DNA of 43,031 nt from Lysobacterales bacterium (GTDB lineage: Bacteria; Pseudomonadota; Gammaproteobacteria; Xanthomonadales; Marinicellaceae), in the NCBI GenBank assembly GCA_020442635.1, contig JAGRJR010000020.1, positions 1 through 43,031 of the forward strand, given 5' to 3'. The notes under the pieces were generated by a model, which saw only the letters and a program-made list of their open reading frames with translations, was not told the origin of the DNA and did no database searches. Positions 8,837 to 16,711 of the stretch are shown in pieces (positions within the stretch are counted from its first letter, which is position 1; the number at the start of each line of letters is the position of its first letter). The translations under genes and the position numbers were made by a program.

Positions 8837-9236
8837 TGATTTTCTCATGTAAGATAGGTGGTGACAGTAAACACATTTCACCAGTTTGCTTGTCAACCGC
8901 CACCTGCTTGGTATAAGCAGTGGTTAATTTTCTACCGGTTCTTTTGTCAGTAAATTTAAAGCTAATTTTTAAACCATATTCCTGTTCTACAATTTTGGCC
9001 TCAATCATCACCACCTGTTTGAAAGTTAATGGCTTGACGTATTTGATCCGCATATCAACCACAGGCCAAATATAACCGGAATCTTCCATTTGTTGATAGT
9101 TGTAATCAATTTGATCAAGCAAGGCACAACGTGCCTTTTCCATGTATTTGACATAATGACCATGCCACACAATGCGCATTGAATCAATGTCAAAAAAAGG
9201 GACCACCTGTTCAATTTGACAAGATATTTTACTCAT
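8820..9236 (-). CDS. 4HBT/YbgC-type acyl-CoA or acyl-ACP thioesterase
   Basis: A 138-residue hot-dog thioesterase. The N-terminal FFDIDSMRIVWHGHYVKYME carries the catalytic-type Asp (D18) followed by the W-H-G-H-Y stretch that replaces V-Y-H-A-N-Y of YbgC. It probably releases the acyl chain from a carrier or edits it. The ATG at 9236 overlaps the ammonia-lyase stop by eight bases. A thioesterase at this point, ahead of the LolA-like gene, is the expected APE order. Substrate unknown. Confidence 0.82.
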   Translation of the reverse strand: MSKISCQIEQVVPFFDIDSMRIVWHGHYVKYMEKARCALLDQIDYNYQQMEDSGYIWPVVDMRIKYVKPLTFKQVVMIEAKIVEQEYGLKISFKFTDKRTGRKLTTAYTKQVAVDKQTGEMCLLSPPILHEKINAYLA

Positions 9237-10779
9237 ACAATGGCCAGTGTTTTTGCCTGATCAATGTTGCCAGCAGCTTGATTTCTTGATCCAAAGCGCG
9301 GTCCTCAACTAAAAATGGCACTTGCTGCTCAAAATCATTGATAAAGGATTGCAGCGATGGTGCTAAATGATTCCATTGTAGTTCCCCTTGCCTGACTCTC
9401 AGCTTAATGCCCTGAATGGCTGCCATCAAAGTCGCGGCAGTGGTTTGTTCGGCCAACTCCAAAACCCGCAAACAATCACGTGCAGCGATCGTCCCCATAC
9501 TGACTTTATCCTGGTTATGACTTTCGGTTGAGCGCGAAAAAACTGATGCTGGCATGGTTAACTTCAAAGCTTCTGCAGTCCAGGCAGAACAGGCTATTTG
9601 TACCGCTTTAAAACCATGGTTGATGGACTGAACGTTGTTGTCAGCTCCGGTTAAATTTCTGGGTAATCCATGATTGAATTTGACATCAACCAGCAAGGCC
9701 ATTTGTCGATCCATTAAATCAGATAAATTGGCCACATTGTTTTTCATGGCATCCATCACAAAAGCAATGTGGCCACCATAAAAATGACCGCCATGATGAA
9801 TGGTTTGAGCATCACCATTGATGATTGGATTGTCGTTGGCGCTGTTTAATTCATTTTCCAAAGTGTTTTTGTACCAAGGTAATATGTCTTGCAATACACC
9901 TATGACATGAGGTGCACATCGAATAGAATAACGTTCCTGTAAACGACCTGCATCAAAAAGCGAGCCGCCGTTTTGCAAATCACCCCTGATCCAGGCCGCA
10001 ATTTGCTGTTGGCCCGGATGCGGTTTTACCGAAAACAAAAACTCATCAAAATGACTGGCACTGGAGCCCAAGGCAATAGAAGCCAAAGCTGTTATGCGGG
10101 CATTCAATTGAGCCAGATACTGCGCTCTGAAATAGGCTTCAATACCCAAAGCTGTCATCACTGCGGTACCGTTCATGATGGCCAACCCCTCTTTGGGCTT
10201 CAGTTGCAATGGTTTGATTCCTGCATCCCGCAAAGCATTTTTAGCTGTACACACCTTACCCTGGTAAAAAACCGAACGTTCACCACACAAAACCGCCGCC
10301 ACGTATGATAAAGGAGTCAAATCACCACTTGCGCCCACTGAACCTTCCTCAGGTATTAAGGGTAAAATATTGTGATTGAGCAAATCAGTCAGTTGTTGTA
10401 ATAGTTCATAGCGTACACCTGATACACCTTGACAGAGTGAAACCAAACGCACAGCCAGAACCATTCTTGATTGTTCTGGCGACAAAAACCTACCAGTACC
10501 ACAGCCATGAAAAGTATAAAGGTTCTTAGGCATTTGCATGGCCAGAGATTCACTGACCGCAACATCACAAGAATCACCAAAACCAGTCGTCACACCATAA
10601 ATGATGCCTTTATCAGCCAACGTTTCTTGTAAAAAAACAGCACCTTGATTGATGTGATTTACAAAAGACATTTGATCATTTAATTGGCAATGCACTTCAT
10701 GACTGAATAATTGGCTGACTGTTGCTAAATCAACCCTATCAGCGCCAAGATAAACACTTTTTTCCATGGTTTGTTTCAT
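9229..10779 (-). CDS. MIO-type aromatic amino acid ammonia-lyase (histidine/tyrosine ammonia-lyase family)
   Basis: A 516-residue enzyme of the HAL/TAL/PAL family. The Ala150-Ser151-Gly152 triad (GSVGASGDLTPLSY) forms the self-made MIO cofactor, the catalytic loop Tyr61 lies in IYGVTTGFG, and the later motifs NSANDNPI and NVQSINHG are present. At the substrate-selectivity pair it has Phe90-His91 (NLYTFHGCG), unlike Ser-His of histidine lyases, His-Leu of known tyrosine lyases or Phe-Leu of phenylalanine lyases. Inside an aryl polyene operon the likely product is a cinnamate or coumarate starter, rather than urocanate; this is inference. The start ATG at 10779 makes an ATGA overlap with the acyltransferase and has GGA upstream; an in-frame start 33 bases earlier is less likely. 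Confidence 0.88.
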   Translation of the reverse strand: MKQTMEKSVYLGADRVDLATVSQLFSHEVHCQLNDQMSFVNHINQGAVFLQETLADKGIIYGVTTGFGDSCDVAVSESLAMQMPKNLYTFHGCGTGRFLSPEQSRMVLAVRLVSLCQGVSGVRYELLQQLTDLLNHNILPLIPEEGSVGASGDLTPLSYVAAVLCGERSVFYQGKVCTAKNALRDAGIKPLQLKPKEGLAIMNGTAVMTALGIEAYFRAQYLAQLNARITALASIALGSSASHFDEFLFSVKPHPGQQQIAAWIRGDLQNGGSLFDAGRLQERYSIRCAPHVIGVLQDILPWYKNTLENELNSANDNPIINGDAQTIHHGGHFYGGHIAFVMDAMKNNVANLSDLMDRQMALLVDVKFNHGLPRNLTGADNNVQSINHGFKAVQIACSAWTAEALKLTMPASVFSRSTESHNQDKVSMGTIAARDCLRVLELAEQTTAATLMAAIQGIKLRVRQGELQWNHLAPSLQSFINDFEQQVPFLVEDRALDQEIKLLATLIRQKHWPLYE

Positions 10780-11708
10780 TGTGAGTTCCAAAACGGGTGA
10801 AAATTGTACCACTGTAACGGTGCGGATTTAAGTTGCTGTTCAATCGAGTGGGCATAGGTTTGAGCATATCCCTTAATGACCTCCTCACGGTTGTTGCGGT
10901 TAAATGCGATTTTTTCAGCATACGACTCAAAAACCACCTGGTAGCCTTTACCTTTTTTGGTGCAAAAAATACCTAACAAAGGACAGTTTAGCACTTTGGC
11001 CAAGACATAGGGACCAATTGGGAAATTGGCCGCTTCACCCAAAAAATCGACAGTGACCACACCCGTTTCATTTTTTACCGGTACCCGATCACCCGCTATA
11101 ACCACAAATTCGCCAGCATCTACTTTTTCTTTCAATTCAATCGCTAATTGCATGTTCAAGGCATCGCCTTGAATCACGGACATGGCGAATTCGGGATTAA
11201 ATTTTTTGATCACTTGCGAAAATTTGCGAGCGTTCTTGGTGTGCATAAACACATTGAATCGCGTATTTTTGTAGCTATTTGAGGCCATACGTGAAACCTC
11301 AAAATTTCCCAGATGTGAAACCATAATCACGGCGCCTTGGCCTTGTTCTTGCAATTTGAGAAATAACTCGCTGTTGATCTTGGTCATTTTAAAACGACTT
11401 ACTTTTCCCTGCCAGGCTGACATTTTATCGACGACGCCAAAACCAAAATTGAAAAATATTTTAAGAATGTGCCACTGTGAGGGTTTAGGCATCCCTATAT
11501 GATATTGGTTTAAGCGAACTAGGTAATATTTGAGGTTTGTTCTTGCTGATTGGTTGAATAGATAAAAGTACAACAACACCGGTGACATGAATATTTTACA
11601 AACAGTTGCACCCAAGAATTTGAAACTATACAACAAAAACATGATGCCCCAAAGTGAACCACGCTCCTCTTGCTCTGCCCAATGTTTGCGGTTATCTGAC
11701 TCAGACAT
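10776..11708 (-). CDS. LpxL/HtrB-like lipid acyltransferase
   Basis: A 310-residue LPLAT-superfamily protein with an N-terminal membrane segment (about residues 20-50) and the acyltransferase H-x4-E motif His132 to Glu137 (SHLGNFEVSR), followed by FVVIAGDRVPV, as in late acyltransferases of lipid A biosynthesis. It may join the polyene acyl group to a lipid or sugar carrier. The start used overlaps the glycosyltransferase stop as TAATG; the frame continues upstream for 24 codons, but that would run deep into the neighbour. In some APE clusters a glycosyltransferase and an acyltransferase are, as I recall, parts of one protein; here they are two adjoining genes. Confidence 0.82.
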   Translation of the reverse strand: MSESDNRKHWAEQEERGSLWGIMFLLYSFKFLGATVCKIFMSPVLLYFYLFNQSARTNLKYYLVRLNQYHIGMPKPSQWHILKIFFNFGFGVVDKMSAWQGKVSRFKMTKINSELFLKLQEQGQGAVIMVSHLGNFEVSRMASNSYKNTRFNVFMHTKNARKFSQVIKKFNPEFAMSVIQGDALNMQLAIELKEKVDAGEFVVIAGDRVPVKNETGVVTVDFLGEAANFPIGPYVLAKVLNCPLLGIFCTKKGKGYQVVFESYAEKIAFNRNNREEVIKGYAQTYAHSIEQQLKSAPLQWYNFHPFWNSQ

Positions 11709-12445
11709 TATTTTATTTTCCTGAACAGTAATACAGGTAAACGCAATAACATACCAAAAAATAATTTGGTGTGCATCCAACTGATGCCAACATTGTCTTT
11801 GAATGCTTTGAAGTTAGAAGGCACATCATGGTGATAAACCACTTTGGTTGGCAGATTGATGATTTGCACTTGCTGCCAATGCAGACGTACCAAAATTTCA
11901 GTATCAAAGTTCATTCTTTGTCCCAATTTAACACGATTAATCAAAGCCACAGTTAAGTCCAATGGGTAGCTGCGAAAGCCACACATCGAATCCTTAATAT
12001 CGAAAGACAGTGTGTTGATCCACACCCAAACATGTGTCAAATAACGGGCGTAATAACGTCCTTTGTTAACGGTATGGTCATATTGAGGCACCCCACAAAT
12101 CAAAGCTTTGGGTGATTGGCTTGACAAGCCCATAAATTCAGGAATATCTTTTAAATCATGCTGATAATCAGCATCAATCTGTATGCCATGCGAAAATCCT
12201 CCTTGAAAAGCCAGTCTTAACCCAGCCATCACAGCTCCACCCTTGCCTTGGTTTTCTGGCAATGTATGTAATTCAACCAGCGGGTATTGTTTACTGATGG
12301 TATTAATTTTTACCCGAGAGTTTTCCTCACTGCCATCATCAATCAAAAAAACGGGAAGCTCGTAACAGGACAAATCATGCAACAATTCATTCAACTTATG
12401 ATGGTGATTATAGATAGGAATGATGATGCAAAAACGATTATTCAT
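11708..12445 (-). CDS. family 2 glycosyltransferase
   Basis: A 245-residue GT-A fold glycosyltransferase. It starts with CIIIPIYNHHHKLNELL, followed by the nucleotide-binding LIDDGSEENS (about residues 34-43) and the metal-binding DAD in GIQIDADYQHD (about 89-99). The acceptor-side stretch (DSMCGFRSYPLDL) resembles the dolichol-phosphate-mannose synthase branch. It probably adds a sugar to the polyene lipid or its anchor; donor and acceptor are unknown. It overlaps the dehydratase gene by eight bases and the next gene by one base. Confidence 0.83.
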   Translation of the reverse strand: MNNRFCIIIPIYNHHHKLNELLHDLSCYELPVFLIDDGSEENSRVKINTISKQYPLVELHTLPENQGKGGAVMAGLRLAFQGGFSHGIQIDADYQHDLKDIPEFMGLSSQSPKALICGVPQYDHTVNKGRYYARYLTHVWVWINTLSFDIKDSMCGFRSYPLDLTVALINRVKLGQRMNFDTEILVRLHWQQVQIINLPTKVVYHHDVPSNFKAFKDNVGISWMHTKLFFGMLLRLPVLLFRKIK

Positions 12446-12806
12446 GCGTTTTGTCCAACTGATAAAGCAAAATGCCTTTGGATTTCACCTGACCTTTAAC
12501 CTCATAAAAGAAACTCAATTGTTCTTTAAGGGGATTGTATTGAATGTGTAACTGTGCCGGATCCTTAGGTTGTATTGGTGACATAAACTTGAGTTGACGC
12601 AATCCGCAAAAACCTTTGTTGATAAGAAAATATTGATTAGCCAACTTGTTAACAATATATAATTGAGCCACAGCAGGTAAAATAGGCACTTGCTCAAAAT
12701 GTCCGTCAAAAAAATCCAATTCAGGATCTAACTCGAGAACTAATCGCAGCGACGGTTGCTCGGTCGCTAACTGTTTTTCCAAAATTGTGTATACCGGGAA
12801 GTTCAT
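12438..12806 (-). CDS. apeI: hot-dog dehydratase (ApeI-like)
   Basis: A 122-residue FabZ-like protein. The stretch DFFDGHFEQVPILPAVAQL carries the GHF His of FabZ-type dehydratases, but the later acidic residue region (normally E-A-M-A-Q in FabZ) is Q-L-Y-I-V here, as is typical for the ApeI branch. It should dehydrate 3-hydroxyacyl chains during polyene synthesis, probably together with the ApeP-like protein. The start overlaps the ligase stop as ATGA. Confidence 0.8.
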   Translation of the reverse strand: MNFPVYTILEKQLATEQPSLRLVLELDPELDFFDGHFEQVPILPAVAQLYIVNKLANQYFLINKGFCGLRQLKFMSPIQPKDPAQLHIQYNPLKEQLSFFYEVKGQVKSKGILLYQLDKTHE

Positions 12807-14104
12807 GTAAATAATTTTACCAATTCTGCCTGGATTTTTTTACCCTGAGAATTAACCAATGGATCCGTGCTGAACCTGATTTTTCGCGGCAGTGCAATTC
12901 GGTCAATGGTTTGACTTAAAACGTTTTTGATGGCTTTTTTAAGTTCAACCTCTCCGTATTGGTTAATAAAATCCAGCCCAGTCTGATTGATTTCAAAGAC
13001 TGTTGCGATATACTGTCGGCCCTCTTCAATCACCAAGGCTGCTGCGTCCACAACCCATTCAAGCTTTATCGCTTGTTGCTCAATCATGTTTAAAGAAATT
13101 CGTTTTTCTTCTATTTTCACAATCCGATCATTGCGACCCAACAGTTTAAAACCTTTATCAGTAACTTCAATCAAATCCTGGGTACAAAGCCAATCATCAC
13201 GATAGCAAAACGCAGACCTTACCCACAATTGCTTCGCTTCTATCTTTGACTCTACTCCCATAAAATACAGCCAATCCTGCTGCAAACCACGGTGAGCAAT
13301 ACCGCCAGTTTCACTACTACCATAAACCTGAGTGATGAACGCCGCTAATTTTTTTTCTGCCCTGAAATGCTGTGCATCTGTCAGTACACCACCAGAAGAA
13401 AACACCTGAATAGGTGAGCTATTCGAGCTGTGATCCTCATTCAGTCGTTTTAGAAAAGCCGGGCTTGAAACCAAAACCCAAGGCAGTTGTAACTGGTTGA
13501 TATCATCAATCATCTCTTCAAAAGGCAACAGCTTGTACCAAACAGTGTGACCTTTGCATATGGGCCACAAAATTGAAAACAACAAACCATAAATATGTTG
13601 ATGTGAAACAGTGGAAGCAAACAAGCATTTTTGCCAATTCCCAGCAAAAGTGTCATCAAGCACTTCAATTTCTGCCAACAACTGAGACAAAGATCTTGTT
13701 ATCGATTTTGGTTCCCCTGTACTGCCTGAAGTGAATAAAGTGATTTTAGAGTTTGAATCAGTATTCATCTGGCCAACTGTTGAATCTTTGACTGACAAAT
13801 CAATTGGTTTTGCCTGTGTTCCCCAATCCCCTATCAAACAATCTACAGATATTTTTTTAGCCAATTCAGGTAAATTATTAGCTGGCAGGACGATATCAAT
13901 ATCAGCTGAAATACACGCCAAAAATACCGCAATATACATCATTTTATCTTCGGAGAACAAAGCACAGGATCGTACGTTCGAATCCATTAATTGCTGTTGC
14001 ACTGAGGCTACGTATTCATACATTTGAGCCACAGTAACTTGACACTTGTCAGAAGCCATAAGGACATGTTCTGCTGGTAAAGCTGATAATATATCCATAC
14101 TCAC
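12803..14104 (-). CDS. apeH: AMP-dependent acyl/aryl ligase (ApeH-like)
   Basis: A 433-residue adenylate-forming enzyme. The P-loop-like motif is LFTSGSTGEPKS (about residues 127-138), QVYGSSETGG is the aromatic-binding A5-type motif, and GRNDRIVKIEEKRISL is the hinge region; a C-terminal Lys (SQGKKIQAE) fits the catalytic A10 lysine. It likely activates the aryl acid from the ammonia-lyase and loads it onto a carrier protein. The start is probably the GTG at 14104, with AAGG five bases upstream and a GTGA overlap with the membrane protein gene; an ATG two codons later is the alternative. Confidence 0.82.
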   Translation of the reverse strand: MSMDILSALPAEHVLMASDKCQVTVAQMYEYVASVQQQLMDSNVRSCALFSEDKMMYIAVFLACISADIDIVLPANNLPELAKKISVDCLIGDWGTQAKPIDLSVKDSTVGQMNTDSNSKITLFTSGSTGEPKSITRSLSQLLAEIEVLDDTFAGNWQKCLFASTVSHQHIYGLLFSILWPICKGHTVWYKLLPFEEMIDDINQLQLPWVLVSSPAFLKRLNEDHSSNSSPIQVFSSGGVLTDAQHFRAEKKLAAFITQVYGSSETGGIAHRGLQQDWLYFMGVESKIEAKQLWVRSAFCYRDDWLCTQDLIEVTDKGFKLLGRNDRIVKIEEKRISLNMIEQQAIKLEWVVDAAALVIEEGRQYIATVFEINQTGLDFINQYGEVELKKAIKNVLSQTIDRIALPRKIRFSTDPLVNSQGKKIQAELVKLFT

Positions 14105-14664
14105 CTATGCCTTTTTAAAACCACCAAATGCCGGAAAAACAGCTCGCCAATAAGCAGTCCTCCCATCAATAGATAGCTGATCAAACCATTATAAAGCATC
14201 CAAATTTTGTCACTTTGAAATATTGTGTAACTGGCCACCATTGCATTGATTACAAAAAAACCACACCAAACCTTGGTCAAGTTGCGCATATAATGCTGCT
14301 TTTCCTTAGTGATGTTCTTTTCTCTCAATTCAGCAAATCTTTCAATCATGCTTTTAGAAGTTAACAGGCTGGAAGCAAAAAAGAACAACAATAATAAGCT
14401 GATAGCCACAGGATATATTTTTAACCACAGAGCTTGTTCTAAAGCCATGGCAAGCAGTGCTAAAAACAACAAAACAACAGCGCCAATAATCCCTGTTTTT
14501 AGAATGGCTGTTGGTCTGTTTTTTAACAACAGTATTCGAAACAATGCCAAAACAACAATAAACAAGGCCACTTGCCAAAATTGAAAATGTAGCAAACCGA
14601 AGTAAACCACAAAAGGATACGCAATGATAATGACTGCCAATACCGAACGGATTAACAATGACAT
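14101..14664 (-). CDS. COG4648-like integral membrane protein
   Basis: A 187-residue protein with about five or six hydrophobic helices (roughly residues 5-45, 55-90 and 130-180) and a basic cytoplasmic loop (LREKNITKEKQHYMRNLTK). It resembles the COG4648 membrane proteins that accompany ACP genes in aryl polyene clusters. It starts one base after the second ACP gene and overlaps the ligase gene. No enzymatic motif is visible; a role in recruiting the pathway to the membrane is conceivable but unproven. Confidence 0.72.
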   Translation of the reverse strand: MSLLIRSVLAVIIIAYPFVVYFGLLHFQFWQVALFIVVLALFRILLLKNRPTAILKTGIIGAVVLLFLALLAMALEQALWLKIYPVAISLLLLFFFASSLLTSKSMIERFAELREKNITKEKQHYMRNLTKVWCGFFVINAMVASYTIFQSDKIWMLYNGLISYLLMGGLLIGELFFRHLVVLKRHR

Positions 14665-14665
14665 A

Positions 14666-14908
14666 TCAGTCCAATAATTGTTCAGCCGTATCTACCAAAT
14701 CTTGAACAGTTCTGACTTTTTTAAAATCTTCGGGGTTGACTCTTTTACCAGTAATCTCAGTGATTTTTACCGCCAAATCTACCGCATCAATGCTGTCTAA
14801 ATCCAAATCTTCAAATAAATTGGCCTCTGGCTGAATTTCATCCTCATCGAGTTCAAACAATTCTACCATGGTGCTTTTTAGGGTGCTTAAAATCTCTGCT
14901 TTATTCAT
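14666..14908 (-). CDS. apeF: acyl carrier protein (ApeF-like)
   Basis: An 80-residue acidic carrier protein with the phosphopantetheine attachment Ser39 in LDLDSIDAVDL. It carries chain intermediates between the ketosynthases, ketoreductase and dehydratases of the operon. The start forms an ATGA overlap with the first ACP gene. No 4'-phosphopantetheinyl transferase gene is visible in the window, so the cell's own or a distant enzyme must activate it. Confidence 0.88.
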   Translation of the reverse strand: MNKAEILSTLKSTMVELFELDEDEIQPEANLFEDLDLDSIDAVDLAVKITEITGKRVNPEDFKKVRTVQDLVDTAEQLLD

Positions 14909-15174
14909 ACCTGCTCTCCTCTTTTGCTGGTGATAAAATTCGCCAACGATTGCACCGAGTAAAAGTATTTTTTGATGTCTTCTTCGTTTTCTTCCTTGAC
15001 CGAAACCTGGTATTTGTTTTTCAGAGCCACTCCAAGTTCCAGGGCATCAATTGAATCCAAACCCAGACCATCATCAAACAAGGGAGCTTCGGTTTCGATG
15101 TCTTCAACCCCTATATCCTCTAAAGCCAGTGTTTCGATGATCAATTCCTTTAATTCAGTTATTATTTTTTCCAA
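14905..15174 (-). CDS. apeE: acyl carrier protein (ApeE-like)
   Basis: An 89-residue carrier protein with the attachment Ser41 in DGLGLDSIDALEL. I place the start at the TTG at 15174 because AGGA lies eight bases upstream; a GTG at 15189 would add five residues but has no ribosome-binding site. Either start overlaps the acyltransferase gene. Tandem, distinct ACPs are normal in APE clusters; one may hold the aryl starter and the other the growing chain. Confidence 0.87.
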   Translation of the reverse strand: MEKIITELKELIIETLALEDIGVEDIETEAPLFDDGLGLDSIDALELGVALKNKYQVSVKEENEEDIKKYFYSVQSLANFITSKRGEQV

Positions 15175-15952
15175 GTTGTAATTCCTCACTGTAGTACTTG
15201 ATTAACCTGCGATTCAGTTTCCTTGATTGGATACTCAATGCTTCACCACTGTACAACAAATCATCAAACACGATGGGATCGCCTATTTTTATGGTGAAAT
15301 GTGGTTTTGAGTGGGGAATTTTATACCATTTTTGCCCTTTTGCTAACATACGAGGGATACATTTTATGGTTATTGGCACAATTGGACGTCCTGATTTGAG
15401 CGCAATTAAAGACGCACCTCGTTTAAAACTAAGTCGATTGAGGTTTCTGGTACGAGTCCCTTCAGGGAAAATCAACAGGTTTCTCTGGTCTTTTAATCCA
15501 ACCACACAGCTCTCTAACAATTGTTCAGGTGAGTTATTTTCAATATAACCAGCTGCTAATAAAGGGCCTTTGGTAGCCACATTTTGTGTCAACTTGGATT
15601 TAACCACACAATCAGATTGCCTCAGTAGTGACAACAACAGCACCACATCAATTAGAGTAGGATGATTGGCAATGATCAACATCCCTTGCTGCTTTAATCG
15701 CTCCCGGTGATGTATTTCAATGGAATAAATACCCAATATTTTCATAAACCAGGCAAAAAAAGCGAAATTATAGTGAACCAATAATTGTCCGTATTTGACA
15801 CGATTATGTTGACGCGTGGTCAGCAACAACAACGGATACCCAATCAGACCTATCAAAACACCGCCGATACCAAAAACCACAAAGGATAACCCTGTGGCCA
15901 TAACTCGCCAACTATAATTCAAAACATTCAAGCTCGACTTAGGCTCCAACAA
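15155..15952 (-). CDS. 1-acylglycerol-3-phosphate acyltransferase-like protein (PlsC family)
   Basis: A protein of up to 265 residues with two N-terminal hydrophobic stretches (about 18-45 and 60-80). The PlsC motifs are H-x4-D at His97 to Asp102 (NHPTLIDVV) and FPEGTRTR at 162-169. It probably transfers the aryl polyene acyl chain to a glycerol-type lipid. The start is uncertain: no ATG fits the conserved N-terminus, so TTG at 15952 (used here) or TTG at 15922 is more likely than the ATG at 15901, which would remove the conserved WRVMATG stretch. It overlaps the preceding gene by 25 bases if the first TTG is used. Confidence 0.8.
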   Translation of the reverse strand: MLEPKSSLNVLNYSWRVMATGLSFVVFGIGGVLIGLIGYPLLLLTTRQHNRVKYGQLLVHYNFAFFAWFMKILGIYSIEIHHRERLKQQGMLIIANHPTLIDVVLLLSLLRQSDCVVKSKLTQNVATKGPLLAAGYIENNSPEQLLESCVVGLKDQRNLLIFPEGTRTRNLNRLSFKRGASLIALKSGRPIVPITIKCIPRMLAKGQKWYKIPHSKPHFTIKIGDPIVFDDLLYSGEALSIQSRKLNRRLIKYYSEELQLGKNNN

Positions 15953-16638
15953 GTTCGCTGGTAACTGTTATCTGTTTGTGTTTGTTCGCCCTTAAGTACA
16001 GCAAGGAAGTCGAATAACTTCGTGTTGCTGGTGTTGGATTGATAAACTTGCTCACTGATTGGTTTTGATGACAGTGAAAATTGATCACCTTTGCTAATTA
16101 ACAACATCAATACCATGGGGATATCTTTTTGGTCAATTAGTGGCTGTAACACTTCAGCATTGCGTTCTTCAAAATAAATCACCTTTATCCATGGATGATC
16201 TTGAAGCAAGGTATATGCCTCGACCATAGCCATTTCCAAAACACCATCCATGCTATCAACAACCGTATAAGGGCTGTTGTCTTTATTGATAACCGACAAT
16301 AATCCAGGTATTGCGTTATGTACTGACATACTGAAACTGGCCGGGGACAAATCGCCACTATATTGGCGAATCAGCTCGATGGTTCGACTCAGTTCTGCAT
16401 TTTTACTGGCATAAACAGTTGGTACAGCAGGGATAGACATCTGTTGATTGATTTGTTGAATTTGTTTTGCCATAACCGGCATCCTTCTTTTCACCATGGG
16501 ATTGATACCAGCCAATTCTGGCTGCCCGGTAAAAATGTTCTCACTTGCTTCGAGTGTGTCCAAACGATCCCAAAACGCCCACTTTTCCACTGAAAATTGA
16601 TACATATCCTGACTTGTTTTTTTCCTAAAGTCACTCAT
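15928..16638 (-). CDS. apeC: ketosynthase-like chain-length factor (ApeC-like)
   Basis: A 236-residue protein matching the N-terminal half of ketosynthases (the beta-ketoacyl synthase-like, chain-length-factor family). The signature SFSMSVHNAIPG (101-112) aligns with the active-site loop of condensing enzymes, but Ser105 sits where the catalytic Cys would be, and the His-containing C-terminal half is absent. In studied APE systems such a protein pairs with the ApeO ketosynthase. It is the first gene of the operon, 24 bases downstream of the inferred transcription start. No strong ribosome-binding site precedes the ATG. Confidence 0.82.
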   Translation of the reverse strand: MSDFRKKTSQDMYQFSVEKWAFWDRLDTLEASENIFTGQPELAGINPMVKRRMPVMAKQIQQINQQMSIPAVPTVYASKNAELSRTIELIRQYSGDLSPASFSMSVHNAIPGLLSVINKDNSPYTVVDSMDGVLEMAMVEAYTLLQDHPWIKVIYFEERNAEVLQPLIDQKDIPMVLMLLISKGDQFSLSSKPISEQVYQSNTSNTKLFDFLAVLKGEQTQTDNSYQRTCWSLSRA

Positions 16639-16645
16639 TGGTAAC

Positions 16646-16675
16646 TTTTCAAATTCTGATTTAGGTTGTATTATA
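16646..16675. promoter_or_regulatory. overlapping divergent promoters of the aryl polyene operon and the 16712-19046 operon
   Basis: On the minus strand a perfect -10 hexamer TATAAT occupies 16675-16670, giving a start about 24 bases before the ApeC-like gene; no good -35 is seen. On the + strand TTTTCA (16646-16651), a 17-base spacer and TATTAT (16669-16674) form a reasonable sigma-70 promoter for the gene at 16712. The two -10 boxes share the same bases, so RNA polymerase could not occupy both at once. This suggests mutually exclusive or coordinated use; untested. Confidence 0.55.
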
Positions 16676-16711
16676 CAGATTCTTTACAGTCTAATTTAGG
16701 GATAATAACCA

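Noticed and set aside
9229..10779. Histidine ammonia-lyase of histidine degradation (HutH)
   Set aside because: No hutU, hutI or hutG neighbour, the gene lies inside the pigment operon, and the selectivity pair is Phe-His rather than Ser-His.
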